Position numbers and translations under genes: made by a program
The notes under the pieces: generated by a model
Database searches by the model: none
Seen by the model: the letters and a program-made list of their open reading frames with translations, nothing else
What the model was told of the DNA's origin: nothing
Assembly: GCA_000621765.1 (NCBI GenBank)
Contig: JHXJ01000011.1
Location: 57,906 to 121,905, forward strand
DNA: 64,000 nucleotides
Direction: 5' to 3'
Origin: Ruminococcaceae bacterium AB4001
GTDB lineage: Bacteria; Bacillota; Clostridia; Saccharofermentanales; Saccharofermentanaceae
Shown: positions 18,912 through 26,465 of the stretch, piece by piece
Layout: each line of letters opens with the position of its first letter
Position numbering within the stretch: the stretch's first letter is position 1

Positions 18912-19991
18912 ATGCCTTCAGAAATTAACGAAGCAAAGAAAGTTTTTCTCGACAGAAAAGCTCAGGAACGTGCGAGGCTTTTTAAGGAGCCTGATCTCAT
19001 CTACCTGTTTTTCGAGTTAACCAGAAGCTGCAATGAGAAGTGTTTTCATTGCGGCAGCAGCTGTGCGCCCGGATTAGGACACGGTCCCGATAAGGAAGCG
19101 TTCAAGGCCGTACTGGATGACGCGAAAGAACATTTCGATCTTAAGAAACTCCAGCTCTGCATTACGGGAGGAGAACCGCTTCTCTATCCCGATTTTGAAG
19201 AGCTTTTAGGATATGCAAATGACCTCGGATTCAAATGGGGCATGACGACCAATGCGACACTCATCACTAAGGATGTCGCCGCGATGCTCGCCCGCGTCGG
19301 AATGGGTACGGTATCAGTCAGCATTGACGGTCTCCGCGACACTCACGACCGCCAGAGAGGCATGAAGGGCGGCTACGACAAAGCGATGCGCGGAATAGAG
19401 AATCTGATCGACCAGAAGGCTTTCAGACATATCCAGGTCACGACCGTAGTCAATCACAAGAATATCGGCGAGTTGGATGAGCTCTATCAGATATTGGATA
19501 AGCTCGATCTCGATTCATGGCGCGTTATCGGTATCGAACCCATGGGCAGAGCTCTGGATTATCCCGATATGCTCATGACACCTGACGACCAGAGATATAT
19601 GTTTAAGTTCATACGCGAAAAGAGGGAGCAGGGAATACCCGTAAATTACGGCTGTTCGCATTTCTTAGGACTCGATTACGAGAGAGACGTAAGAGACTGG
19701 TTCTTCTATTGCGGAGCGGGCACACACACTGCTGCTATCAGGGTAAATGGCGATATAACCGCATGTCTTGATATCGAGGAGCGTCCGGAATTTGTCCAGG
19801 GAAATATCTATAAGGATAAGTTCAGCGATGTCTGGTTCAACCGTTTTGAAGTATTCAGGAAGCCGCTTTCTTCCATCTGCGAAGACTGTAAGGATTGCGA
19901 ATATGAGAAGTGGTGTGCCGGCGGTTCAAGACACTGTTTCGACTACGACAATAACAAACAGCGCGTCTGCTTTAAGGGCATTCTCTTTTAA
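18912..19991 (+). CDS. Radical SAM/SPASM peptide-modifying enzyme
   Basis: 359 residues. The radical SAM [4Fe-4S] motif CNEKCFHC provides C40, C44 and C47, followed by the GGEP-like CITGGEPLLYPDF. The TIM-barrel continues to about 250. A C-terminal SPASM region carries the usual cysteine pattern: YCGAG, then GDITACLDI, then CEDCKDCEYEKWCAGGSRHC. SPASM enzymes of this size mostly modify ribosomal peptides or proteins through radical chemistry in the cytoplasm. The immediate upstream partner is the VYGPPP-repeat lipoprotein (3-nt gap), which makes that protein the obvious substrate candidate. The reaction itself cannot be read from sequence. Confidence 0.93.
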   Translation: MPSEINEAKKVFLDRKAQERARLFKEPDLIYLFFELTRSCNEKCFHCGSSCAPGLGHGPDKEAFKAVLDDAKEHFDLKKLQLCITGGEPLLYPDFEELLGYANDLGFKWGMTTNATLITKDVAAMLARVGMGTVSVSIDGLRDTHDRQRGMKGGYDKAMRGIENLIDQKAFRHIQVTTVVNHKNIGELDELYQILDKLDLDSWRVIGIEPMGRALDYPDMLMTPDDQRYMFKFIREKREQGIPVNYGCSHFLGLDYERDVRDWFFYCGAGTHTAAIRVNGDITACLDIEERPEFVQGNIYKDKFSDVWFNRFEVFRKPLSSICEDCKDCEYEKWCAGGSRHCFDYDNNKQRVCFKGILF

Positions 19992-20048
19992 TATCAGGCC
20001 TTTGAGTGTATTATTAAAGTTACGGAACATTCTCTAAGGAGATGCTTT

Positions 20049-20861
20049 ATGCACCAAAGGATCGCGATCATAACCGGCAGCTCATCAGGTATAGGAAAGG
20101 CTTTTCTAGAGTTACTTGCAGGTGATAACGGCAGTTCCGGAAGAACTCCTTTTGATGAGATATGGGCAGTCGGAAGACGCTTGGATGCGCTTGAAGAGAT
20201 TGCCAAATCCATAAGTACCGTAAAGGTAGTCCCTATCGCCGCAGACCTTTCAGACGATCAGGGAATCAGCATTATCGAAAATAAACTCCGTGATGAGGAG
20301 CCTGAAGTAGGGCTTCTTATTAACTCTGCAGGAATGGGAATAAAAGGCCGGGTGATGGATAAATCTCCTGATGCTTTAGACAATACCATCAGTATCAACT
20401 GCAATGCTTTAAGCCGCATGATAAGGATAACCGTTCCTTACATGAAGAGCGGCAAAGGACGTCCTGAGATAATCAACATCGGGTCTTCTGCGGGATTCCT
20501 TCCGCAGCCCGGATTTGCGTGCTATGCGGCGAGCAAATCGTATGTTATCTCATTTTCGAGAGCGATGAGCTGCGAACTGAAACCGAAGGGGATAAACGTT
20601 CTCGTTGTCTGTCCGGGCCCTGTTGCCACAGATTTCCAGCGAAGGGCTACCGAAGGAAAAGCTGCGGATTTTACGGGGTGGCGAAAGATGTTCGTCATAG
20701 ATCCTGTAAAGCTCTCGCAGGCATCACTTAAAGCTTCTTACAGGGGAAGAAAGATCCTCGTATATCCGTTTTCGCAGAAACTGCTGCATCTTGCCTCAAA
20801 GATAATCCCGACATCGTGGATGCTATTCTTTGCGGGCAATGCCAATAACAAAGAACAATAA
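20049..20861 (+). CDS. Short-chain dehydrogenase/reductase (SDR) family protein
   Basis: 270 residues with the classical SDR signatures: the nucleotide-binding TGSSSGIG (9-16), NSAGMG in strand 4, an active-site serine in NIGSSAGF, and YAASK with Y159 and K163. It reduces or oxidises an unknown substrate with NAD(P)(H). The C-terminus has a hydrophobic stretch (LASKIIPTSWMLFFAG), as in some lipid- or sterol-directed SDRs. The start follows AAGGAGATGCTTT. It lies 57 nt after the radical SAM gene and 18 nt before an SCP2-like gene, so it could belong to the same transcript. Any link to the radical SAM system is a guess based on position. Confidence 0.9.
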   Translation: MHQRIAIITGSSSGIGKAFLELLAGDNGSSGRTPFDEIWAVGRRLDALEEIAKSISTVKVVPIAADLSDDQGISIIENKLRDEEPEVGLLINSAGMGIKGRVMDKSPDALDNTISINCNALSRMIRITVPYMKSGKGRPEIINIGSSAGFLPQPGFACYAASKSYVISFSRAMSCELKPKGINVLVVCPGPVATDFQRRATEGKAADFTGWRKMFVIDPVKLSQASLKASYRGRKILVYPFSQKLLHLASKIIPTSWMLFFAGNANNKEQ

Positions 20862-20879
20862 CGCCAAGGGGGTAATCAT

Positions 20880-21218
20880 ATGCCAAAGAAAAAGGTTGAG
20901 CCTACATTCGCAAGCATTTTCAGAGCTGTAGAGGAGAAGGCATCAAAGGTATCTTTCCTTCAGGACACCGCTACGCAGATCACTTTAAACGGTAATCTCG
21001 ATAACCTTCCGTTATACGTAAAGATCGAAGACGGAAGACCTGAGGTTGCACCTTACGAGTACATCAACGCACCGTTCTACATCGATGCCGATGCTGAGAC
21101 TTTTGCATCTGTCCTTAACGGCGATAAGAACTTCACCGTAGCAGTCGCACAGGGCAGCATAACGGTCAATGGTGATGCCGCCCAGGCTATCGTTTTCTGC
21201 GCGACTTTGTTTGGCTAA
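20880..21218 (+). CDS. Small SCP2-like sterol-carrier-domain protein
   Basis: 112 residues. The pattern of short strands with a hydrophobic C-terminal helix, including VKIEDGRPEVAP, FYIDADAETFASVLNGD and GSITVNGDAAQAIVFC, resembles stand-alone SCP2 domains that bind lipids or other hydrophobic ligands. It is cytoplasmic with no signal peptide. SD AAGGGGG lies before the ATG. It sits 18 nt after the SDR, and an SDR next to a lipid-binding fold hints at a shared hydrophobic substrate, which is inference. The 130-bp gap after it holds no clear terminator but does hold the next gene's promoter. Confidence 0.65.
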   Translation: MPKKKVEPTFASIFRAVEEKASKVSFLQDTATQITLNGNLDNLPLYVKIEDGRPEVAPYEYINAPFYIDADAETFASVLNGDKNFTVAVAQGSITVNGDAAQAIVFCATLFG

Positions 21219-21333
21219 TAGGTTTTTCAAACATTATTCATCAGTTGTTTAGTGTTTGGTTCTTTGTGCCTAACAAATTTTGGTTATCGTATAAACAGAA
21301 AACAGTAACCTGTGGGCAACTTCCTTCTATATT

Positions 21334-21342
21334 TGATATAAT
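21334..21342 (+). promoter_or_regulatory. Extended -10 promoter for a probable leaderless transcript
   Basis: TGATATAAT is an exact extended -10 (TGNTATAAT). Only 8 nt (AATTTAGT) separate it from the ATG at 21351, so transcription would begin at or next to the start codon. No Shine-Dalgarno or convincing -35 is visible. Confidence 0.65.
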
Positions 21343-21350
21343 AATTTAGT

Positions 21351-22928
21351 ATGGCATTAAAACTTAACGGCATTTTCAGAGATAAGATGGTATTCCAGTG
21401 GGGCGCTGAGCTCCGCGTGTTCGGGTATTCTGACAAAACCTGCGTTATAAAGTGTGCTCTGGTAAAGAATGGTGAAGAGATCTCTTCCGGCACATGCGGG
21501 ACCGAACAGGATGGAAGCTTTCTTGTATGCCTTGAGCCCATCGATGAACCGGGCGGTCCATACGAGATCAGGATCTACGAAGACGATATCTACGCAATCG
21601 AGATAAGAGATGCATATGCCGGAGAAGTCTGGCTTGCCGCAGGCGGCGGTAACATGGATTATCCTCTCGCAAGATCTGAGTTTGCAAAGTTCATCATGCC
21701 CAAGATCGGCAACACCGAGATCAGATACTATAAGGTTCCGGCTTTCGGTCACATGAATGAGGCACAGGCACAGGCTGAGGCTGAGACGGAGTGGATCGAC
21801 GTCAACAGCGAGACAGCCGGACAGATGAGTGCAGTTGCTTTCTATTTCGCAAGAGAACTCGAATCAAGACTTGATTCCAAGATCGGTATCATCCAATGCT
21901 GTGCCACAAGATCTACGATCGATAACTGGCAGAGCGTTGAGTCACTGCTCACCACAAAAGAGGGCAGACAGTATATCAAGGATTTCGACGATGCGGCATC
22001 AGAGCTTACTCCTGAAGAGTACGACAAAGCCTATGCCGAATATCTGGAGAAGTATAAGGAATACGACGAGAAGCTTCAGGAAGAGCTGAAAATTAATCCC
22101 TGGATAACCTATCCTGAGGCAGATCAGAAGTTAGGTCCCGCACCCTGGCCCGCACCCATCGGACACAAGTCCGCAAGACATCCGGGCGCAGCTTTTGAGT
22201 GCATGATCCTTAGGATCGCGCCTTACACTTTGAGAGGCGTCATCTTCTATCAGGGCGAAGCAGATACTGACGGACACCAGTCTGAGTATGGTCATGTTTT
22301 CGAGACCATGATCAAGGAATGGCGTGATGTCTTCTTTGACGACCAGCTGCCGTTCATCTTCTGCCAGCTTCCTATGTACATTTCCAAAGACAGAAAATAT
22401 ATGGGCTTCGATGACATGAGCTGGCCGCTCCTCCGCGAGCAGCAGCAGATCGTTGCCATCGACATGCCGAATGTCTATATGGCAGTCATCGTAGACTGCG
22501 GTGAGTTCAATAACCTTTTCCCTTCCGACAAGAAGACTCCGGGCGACAGACTGGCGCTCCTTGCCGAGAAGTTCGTATACGGATTTGAGAAGGTCGATGC
22601 AGTCTCGCCGTTCATCATTGACGCCAGAAGAGGCGAAGGTGTTGAGATCACTTTCGGAGGCGACTACCTGCTCTTGAACCTCACGACGGGATTCGGTCCT
22701 GACGATTCGGGATTTGAGCTTGCAGGCGAAGACGGTCAGTTCTATCCGGCTGAGGCTTCTGTAGACTTTGATGGAAAGACTATCCTTCTGTCATGCCCGC
22801 TGGTTGAGTTCCCTTCAAAGGTAAGGTACGCATTCTTCTCATACGGCCCGACTCCGCTCCACGCGCAGAACGGTCTTACAGCTACACCTTTCCAGGTCAG
22901 GATCGATAAGGATCTTGGCGGAGCTTAA
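21351..22928 (+). CDS. Sialate O-acetylesterase-like protein lacking its catalytic residues
   Basis: 525 residues with the overall layout of sialate O-acetylesterases (SGNH hydrolase fold): an N-terminal beta domain beginning with DKMVFQWG, then GEVWLAAGGGNM, then GVIFYQGEADT, and the late block NNLFPSDKKTPGDRLALLA. In active members the first block reads SGQSNM and the last DIHP. Here the nucleophile Ser is Gly (residue 100), the Asp is Asn388 and the His is Phe390. All three catalytic positions therefore appear lost while the fold-defining sequence is kept. It has no signal peptide, so it is cytoplasmic. It is probably a pseudoenzyme with a binding role. The following CBS gene starts 1 nt after the stop. 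Confidence 0.8.
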   Translation: MALKLNGIFRDKMVFQWGAELRVFGYSDKTCVIKCALVKNGEEISSGTCGTEQDGSFLVCLEPIDEPGGPYEIRIYEDDIYAIEIRDAYAGEVWLAAGGGNMDYPLARSEFAKFIMPKIGNTEIRYYKVPAFGHMNEAQAQAEAETEWIDVNSETAGQMSAVAFYFARELESRLDSKIGIIQCCATRSTIDNWQSVESLLTTKEGRQYIKDFDDAASELTPEEYDKAYAEYLEKYKEYDEKLQEELKINPWITYPEADQKLGPAPWPAPIGHKSARHPGAAFECMILRIAPYTLRGVIFYQGEADTDGHQSEYGHVFETMIKEWRDVFFDDQLPFIFCQLPMYISKDRKYMGFDDMSWPLLREQQQIVAIDMPNVYMAVIVDCGEFNNLFPSDKKTPGDRLALLAEKFVYGFEKVDAVSPFIIDARRGEGVEITFGGDYLLLNLTTGFGPDDSGFELAGEDGQFYPAEASVDFDGKTILLSCPLVEFPSKVRYAFFSYGPTPLHAQNGLTATPFQVRIDKDLGGA

Positions 22929-22929
22929 T

Positions 22930-23361
22930 ATGAACATAGCATTTTTTACCCGCCCCAAGCAGGAGATCACATACCTTTATACCGACTACACAGTCCGTCA
23001 GGCACTCGAAAAGATGCACAACAGCTCATATACGGCTGTTCCTGTCGTCGACCGCGACGGCCACTATGTTGCAACTGTAACTGAAGGCGATCTTCTCTGG
23101 TTTATTGTAAAGGGCGAGGGCGGAGAACCGCACACGCTGGCCATCGAGAGCCTTGAGCAGTTCAAGCTTACTGACATTGGATTAAATACGCATAAGAACC
23201 AGCCGATACAGATTAATTCTTCAATAGAGGATCTCATCATAAGATCGATGGAGACCAACTTCGTCCCGATAGTTGATGACCGCGGAATATTCATAGGAAT
23301 AGTCACCCGGAGATCCATCATCAAACACTACTACGAAAAGAATATCCTGCCGCACGAGTAA
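22930..23361 (+). CDS. CBS-domain pair protein
   Basis: 143 residues made of two CBS motifs (about 10-65, with VRQALEKMHNSSYTAVPVVD, and about 80-135, with SIEDLIIRSMETNFVPIVDD and GIVTRRSIIKHY). CBS pairs bind adenosine nucleotides and regulate partner proteins; this one has no attached catalytic domain. I chose the ATG at 22930, preceded by GGCGGAG, over an upstream TTG at 22915 that overlaps the esterase-like gene. The stop codon sits inside the left part of an intrinsic terminator. Confidence 0.88.
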   Translation: MNIAFFTRPKQEITYLYTDYTVRQALEKMHNSSYTAVPVVDRDGHYVATVTEGDLLWFIVKGEGGEPHTLAIESLEQFKLTDIGLNTHKNQPIQINSSIEDLIIRSMETNFVPIVDDRGIFIGIVTRRSIIKHYYEKNILPHE

Positions 23362-23380
23362 TACCCGCTGCGGCATTTTT
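23348..23380 (+). terminator. Intrinsic terminator after the CBS gene
   Basis: TGCCGCA (23348-23354) and TGCGGCA (23369-23375) form a 7-bp stem with a 14-nt loop, followed by TTTTT. The left arm lies within the last codons of the CBS gene. Confidence 0.8.
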
Positions 23381-23449
23381 CTGGCAGGTCTCCGGACTCC
23401 CCAAATGAAACACTTTTCCAGAATACCGTCCGGAAGACGATGTCATCTG

Positions 23450-25057
23450 TCAGAGATCGTCGTCCGTGATCGTTCCGCCTGTAAGGACTTTGTTTATCAG
23501 TTCAGTGCCCTTGTCGACCGAGCTGTAGTCAGGATAGGTGACGTAAAGCTTCTGGTTCGACATTGAGTATGTATAGTCGAAACCGCCATCGCCGACGACT
23601 GCGTAGGATTTTATGTTCCATGTCGCAAGATCATCTAACTGCATCTTAACGAGGTTGTCGATCTCTTCTGCTTCCATATTGGTTACGATGAAGCCCTGAA
23701 GGTCTTCGAGGATCGATTTATAGTTAAGGAGCAGCTTTGAGTTGCTCGATGTCAGCTTGTTGATGATCGCTGTGATAAGACGCATCTGGTTCTGGCCGCG
23801 CATATTATCGCCTGATGCGAAAGCATAACGCTCACGCGCGAAAACTACTGCCTGGGGACCGTTAAGCGTTATGTCACCGGCAGGGAAGGAATATCCTCTT
23901 GCGTAGAAGCTCTGTGGATTGTTGATGGATACTCCGCCGATGTCATCGATGAGCTTTTCGGCGCCTGTGAAGTTGATCTGAACGTAGTAGTTGATATCGC
24001 AATCATACAGATTCTCGAGACCTGTGATGGAGCAGTCCACACCGTAGATGCCGAGGTGTGTGAGCTTGTCTTTGGTGCCATAGCTCGATCTGGGATTCGG
24101 GATGAAATAGTCTCTGGGAGTGTTGAGAAGAAGGATCTGCTTCGTCTGAGGGTTTACGACCATGAGGATGTTGACGTCGCTCCTGGATACCTGGAACATC
24201 TTCTCACGCGTGTCAGAACCGCTGATATAAACGACGAAGGGTTCCTGATGTACCTTCTCGACTTTTTCGGTTGCCGTATCGATCTCGACTGGCTTATCCG
24301 CACCGGCTGTTGAGTAAGGGTGGCTTGTCTCAGCAGCGGCGTATTCTTCGGGTGTTATATCGACGGTCGAGATGAGCCTTGCCTTGTCGTCGAAGTCGGC
24401 GAACTGCTCTGTTTCTTTAAGGATCTCGACATAGTTCTGCTCGATTACCAGAACGCCGATCTCGTTTTTGAAAAGAGCGTCAGTAACTTCTGAAGATGAA
24501 GCATAGTCGGACGCTTCGATCGAAGTGCCGAGGCTTGAGTTGATCTTTTTCATTGCCGCGAAGGATGCGGGGCTGTCATAGCCGCCGATGACGCCGAACT
24601 TGTAGGACTTGCAGTCTACGATGCTCTGCGCCGGATCCTTATAACGGACGTAGAGATTCATGGTGGCTACGGAAGCCGCCTTGTCGGAGATGGTGATCTC
24701 CTTTACAGTGTTGTTGACTTCGTGCATGAAATTGCCGGCATAAAGAGAACCGGCACAGATCGCAACGGAGAGGACGAGCGCGATAAATCTGCGGAATGTC
24801 CTTGCGGCACCCGGTTTTGAGCCTGCGAAGAAGAGAAGATAATTAATAAATAACAGGATCAGCAGTATTCCTCCAAATGAGAAGAGGAGTTTGTTCGGAA
24901 GCATTCCGAGAGTTGCTGCCCTGAAAAATGCGTAGCCTGAAGCTAATAACTGGGCTGTCAGGAAGAAGCCTGCAAAGTTCCTCCATCTGCGCTTTTGCTT
25001 TTTCTCTTTTGCCTTCTGTTCCTGGTCGTACTTGACCTTTTCAAATGTGTGTTTCAT
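23450..25057 (-). CDS. LytR-CpsA-Psr (LCP) family cell-wall polymer transferase
   Basis: 535 residues. A basic cytoplasmic N-terminus is followed by three membrane helices (about 30-50, 58-80, 90-108) and a long extracytoplasmic part. An extra domain (about 115-265) precedes the LCP domain, recognised by SRSDVNILMVVNPQTKQILL, NTPRDYFIP, GGVSINNPQSF and the later VVFARERYAFASGDNMRGQNQ with its conserved arginines. LCP proteins attach teichoic-acid-like or capsular polymers from lipid carriers to peptidoglycan. Its place at the end of a minus-strand cluster of glycerophosphotransferase and sulfatase-type genes supports that role. The start has AAAGGATT before it. Confidence 0.92.
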   Translation of the reverse strand: MKHTFEKVKYDQEQKAKEKKQKRRWRNFAGFFLTAQLLASGYAFFRAATLGMLPNKLLFSFGGILLILLFINYLLFFAGSKPGAARTFRRFIALVLSVAICAGSLYAGNFMHEVNNTVKEITISDKAASVATMNLYVRYKDPAQSIVDCKSYKFGVIGGYDSPASFAAMKKINSSLGTSIEASDYASSSEVTDALFKNEIGVLVIEQNYVEILKETEQFADFDDKARLISTVDITPEEYAAAETSHPYSTAGADKPVEIDTATEKVEKVHQEPFVVYISGSDTREKMFQVSRSDVNILMVVNPQTKQILLLNTPRDYFIPNPRSSYGTKDKLTHLGIYGVDCSITGLENLYDCDINYYVQINFTGAEKLIDDIGGVSINNPQSFYARGYSFPAGDITLNGPQAVVFARERYAFASGDNMRGQNQMRLITAIINKLTSSNSKLLLNYKSILEDLQGFIVTNMEAEEIDNLVKMQLDDLATWNIKSYAVVGDGGFDYTYSMSNQKLYVTYPDYSSVDKGTELINKVLTGGTITDDDL

Positions 25058-25079
25058 AATCCTTTATCCATTCCCCATT

Positions 25080-26465
25080 TTAGATCGTTTCTGTGACCTG
25101 TTTTTTGTGGCGCAGCCTGCGCTTCATCTTCTTTGTTTCCTTTATTTCCTGCTTTACAGGAGCATAGTCCTTGAGATCGAGAAGTGCGGAAAGCATCTCA
25201 GTCTCGGGTTTATAACGTGATGACATAACGAGTTCCAGCTTGCAGTCGGAAGTCCTTATCTTAAGGAATCTCGCGCACTGTTCAAGATAGACGGGTTTGC
25301 CTTCAAGCGAGTCTGTAAGTTCGCTCCATGAGACGATAAAAGGCTTTCTGATAAGGCGCTTATAGACGAGGTCAGTCTTTTCGCCTTCCTTGATGAGCCA
25401 TACTCTGGAGCGCTTGGGAAGGCGTCCTATTCCGTGGAATGTGTATACCGACATGGCGATCTCCATGTTTGGATAAAGCTTGCGGAGCCTTCTCGGAACA
25501 TGCTTTTCGATCCTCGGGACTTCGGCATTTCTCTTGAAGATCTTCCGGAGGATCGTGTAAGCATAGACGTCTTTATAGTACTGGGAGATTCTTGCAAGGA
25601 TCCTGAAAAGGAAGAGGCAGGCGACTGCAATATGGATGCTTACGATGAAGCTGACCACGGGCGCGAAAATCTGGAGCAGGACGAGAGCCAGGTGAATAAA
25701 GCCTTTAATGATCTGCCAGATAAAGCTCGTTCCTTTGACAGGGATCGCAGCGACGATGACTTCCCACTTATCGACACAGGAATAAGTGCAGTAGTAGAAG
25801 ATCGTGATGGCGATGATGGTGAGGCCTGCGAGTACATAGGTTCCTACGCCGGGAGCGCCTGTGTCACGCGCCTTGCCTATGAAATGAACTGCATGCATAC
25901 CGAGAGAACCCTTTACTCCCGGAGGATCGGCTTCGAGAGCTTCCGTAGTTACGAACGGCAGGAGAGAGATCGAGACCGTGCAGATGTATCCGATCAGTTT
26001 ATCGAGCTTATCGATGGTCTCTTCAGATACGATCTTGGATTCTGCGAAAGAGTGGATAACGATCAGGGCAGCGGCAACAAGCGTAAGGAATACGGCCGCA
26101 TAAGGATTAGCTATCGGAAGCTTCCCGACTTCCCTTATGATCGGCACGCCGTTTAATGCATCCGCGATGCTGCACAGGAACTGTGAGTCAGGCGAATAGA
26201 CCGCTGCGTTCTCGAGCGAACCGAGGATCGCGAGAATAGCCATTGTTGCAGACGGGTTGATGGAAGCTGTTACAGCCGTCGAAAAGGCGCCTGCATAGAA
26301 AGCGAGGTCTGTGGCAAAGGTAGCCGTCTCCGGTGCGTGTGCCGGTCCTCCCAATGCAAGACTTATGGTAGGGATTAGGAGCAGGCACATGAGTGCGGTA
26401 AAAGCTCCGGCGGCTGTTTTGATTACAGTCTTGTCTGATCTTAAATTACGCATGTTAATCACCAT
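25080..26465 (-). CDS. Polytopic membrane protein of unknown function in wall-polymer cluster
   Basis: About 461 residues with roughly seven membrane helices up to residue 310 and a basic cytoplasmic C-terminal domain of about 150 residues that ends in KKMKRRLRHKK. I do not recognise the family. The start is uncertain: ATG at 26465 overlaps the upstream stop by 7 nt, ATG at 26453 is an alternative about 13 nt after GGGAG, and a longer form from 26483 is possible. It is placed between the YidC-sulfatase fusion (overlapping) and the LCP gene (22-nt gap), so it most likely acts with them on the cell envelope. Confidence 0.6.
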   Translation of the reverse strand: MVINMRNLRSDKTVIKTAAGAFTALMCLLLIPTISLALGGPAHAPETATFATDLAFYAGAFSTAVTASINPSATMAILAILGSLENAAVYSPDSQFLCSIADALNGVPIIREVGKLPIANPYAAVFLTLVAAALIVIHSFAESKIVSEETIDKLDKLIGYICTVSISLLPFVTTEALEADPPGVKGSLGMHAVHFIGKARDTGAPGVGTYVLAGLTIIAITIFYYCTYSCVDKWEVIVAAIPVKGTSFIWQIIKGFIHLALVLLQIFAPVVSFIVSIHIAVACLFLFRILARISQYYKDVYAYTILRKIFKRNAEVPRIEKHVPRRLRKLYPNMEIAMSVYTFHGIGRLPKRSRVWLIKEGEKTDLVYKRLIRKPFIVSWSELTDSLEGKPVYLEQCARFLKIRTSDCKLELVMSSRYKPETEMLSALLDLKDYAPVKQEIKETKKMKRRLRHKKQVTETI

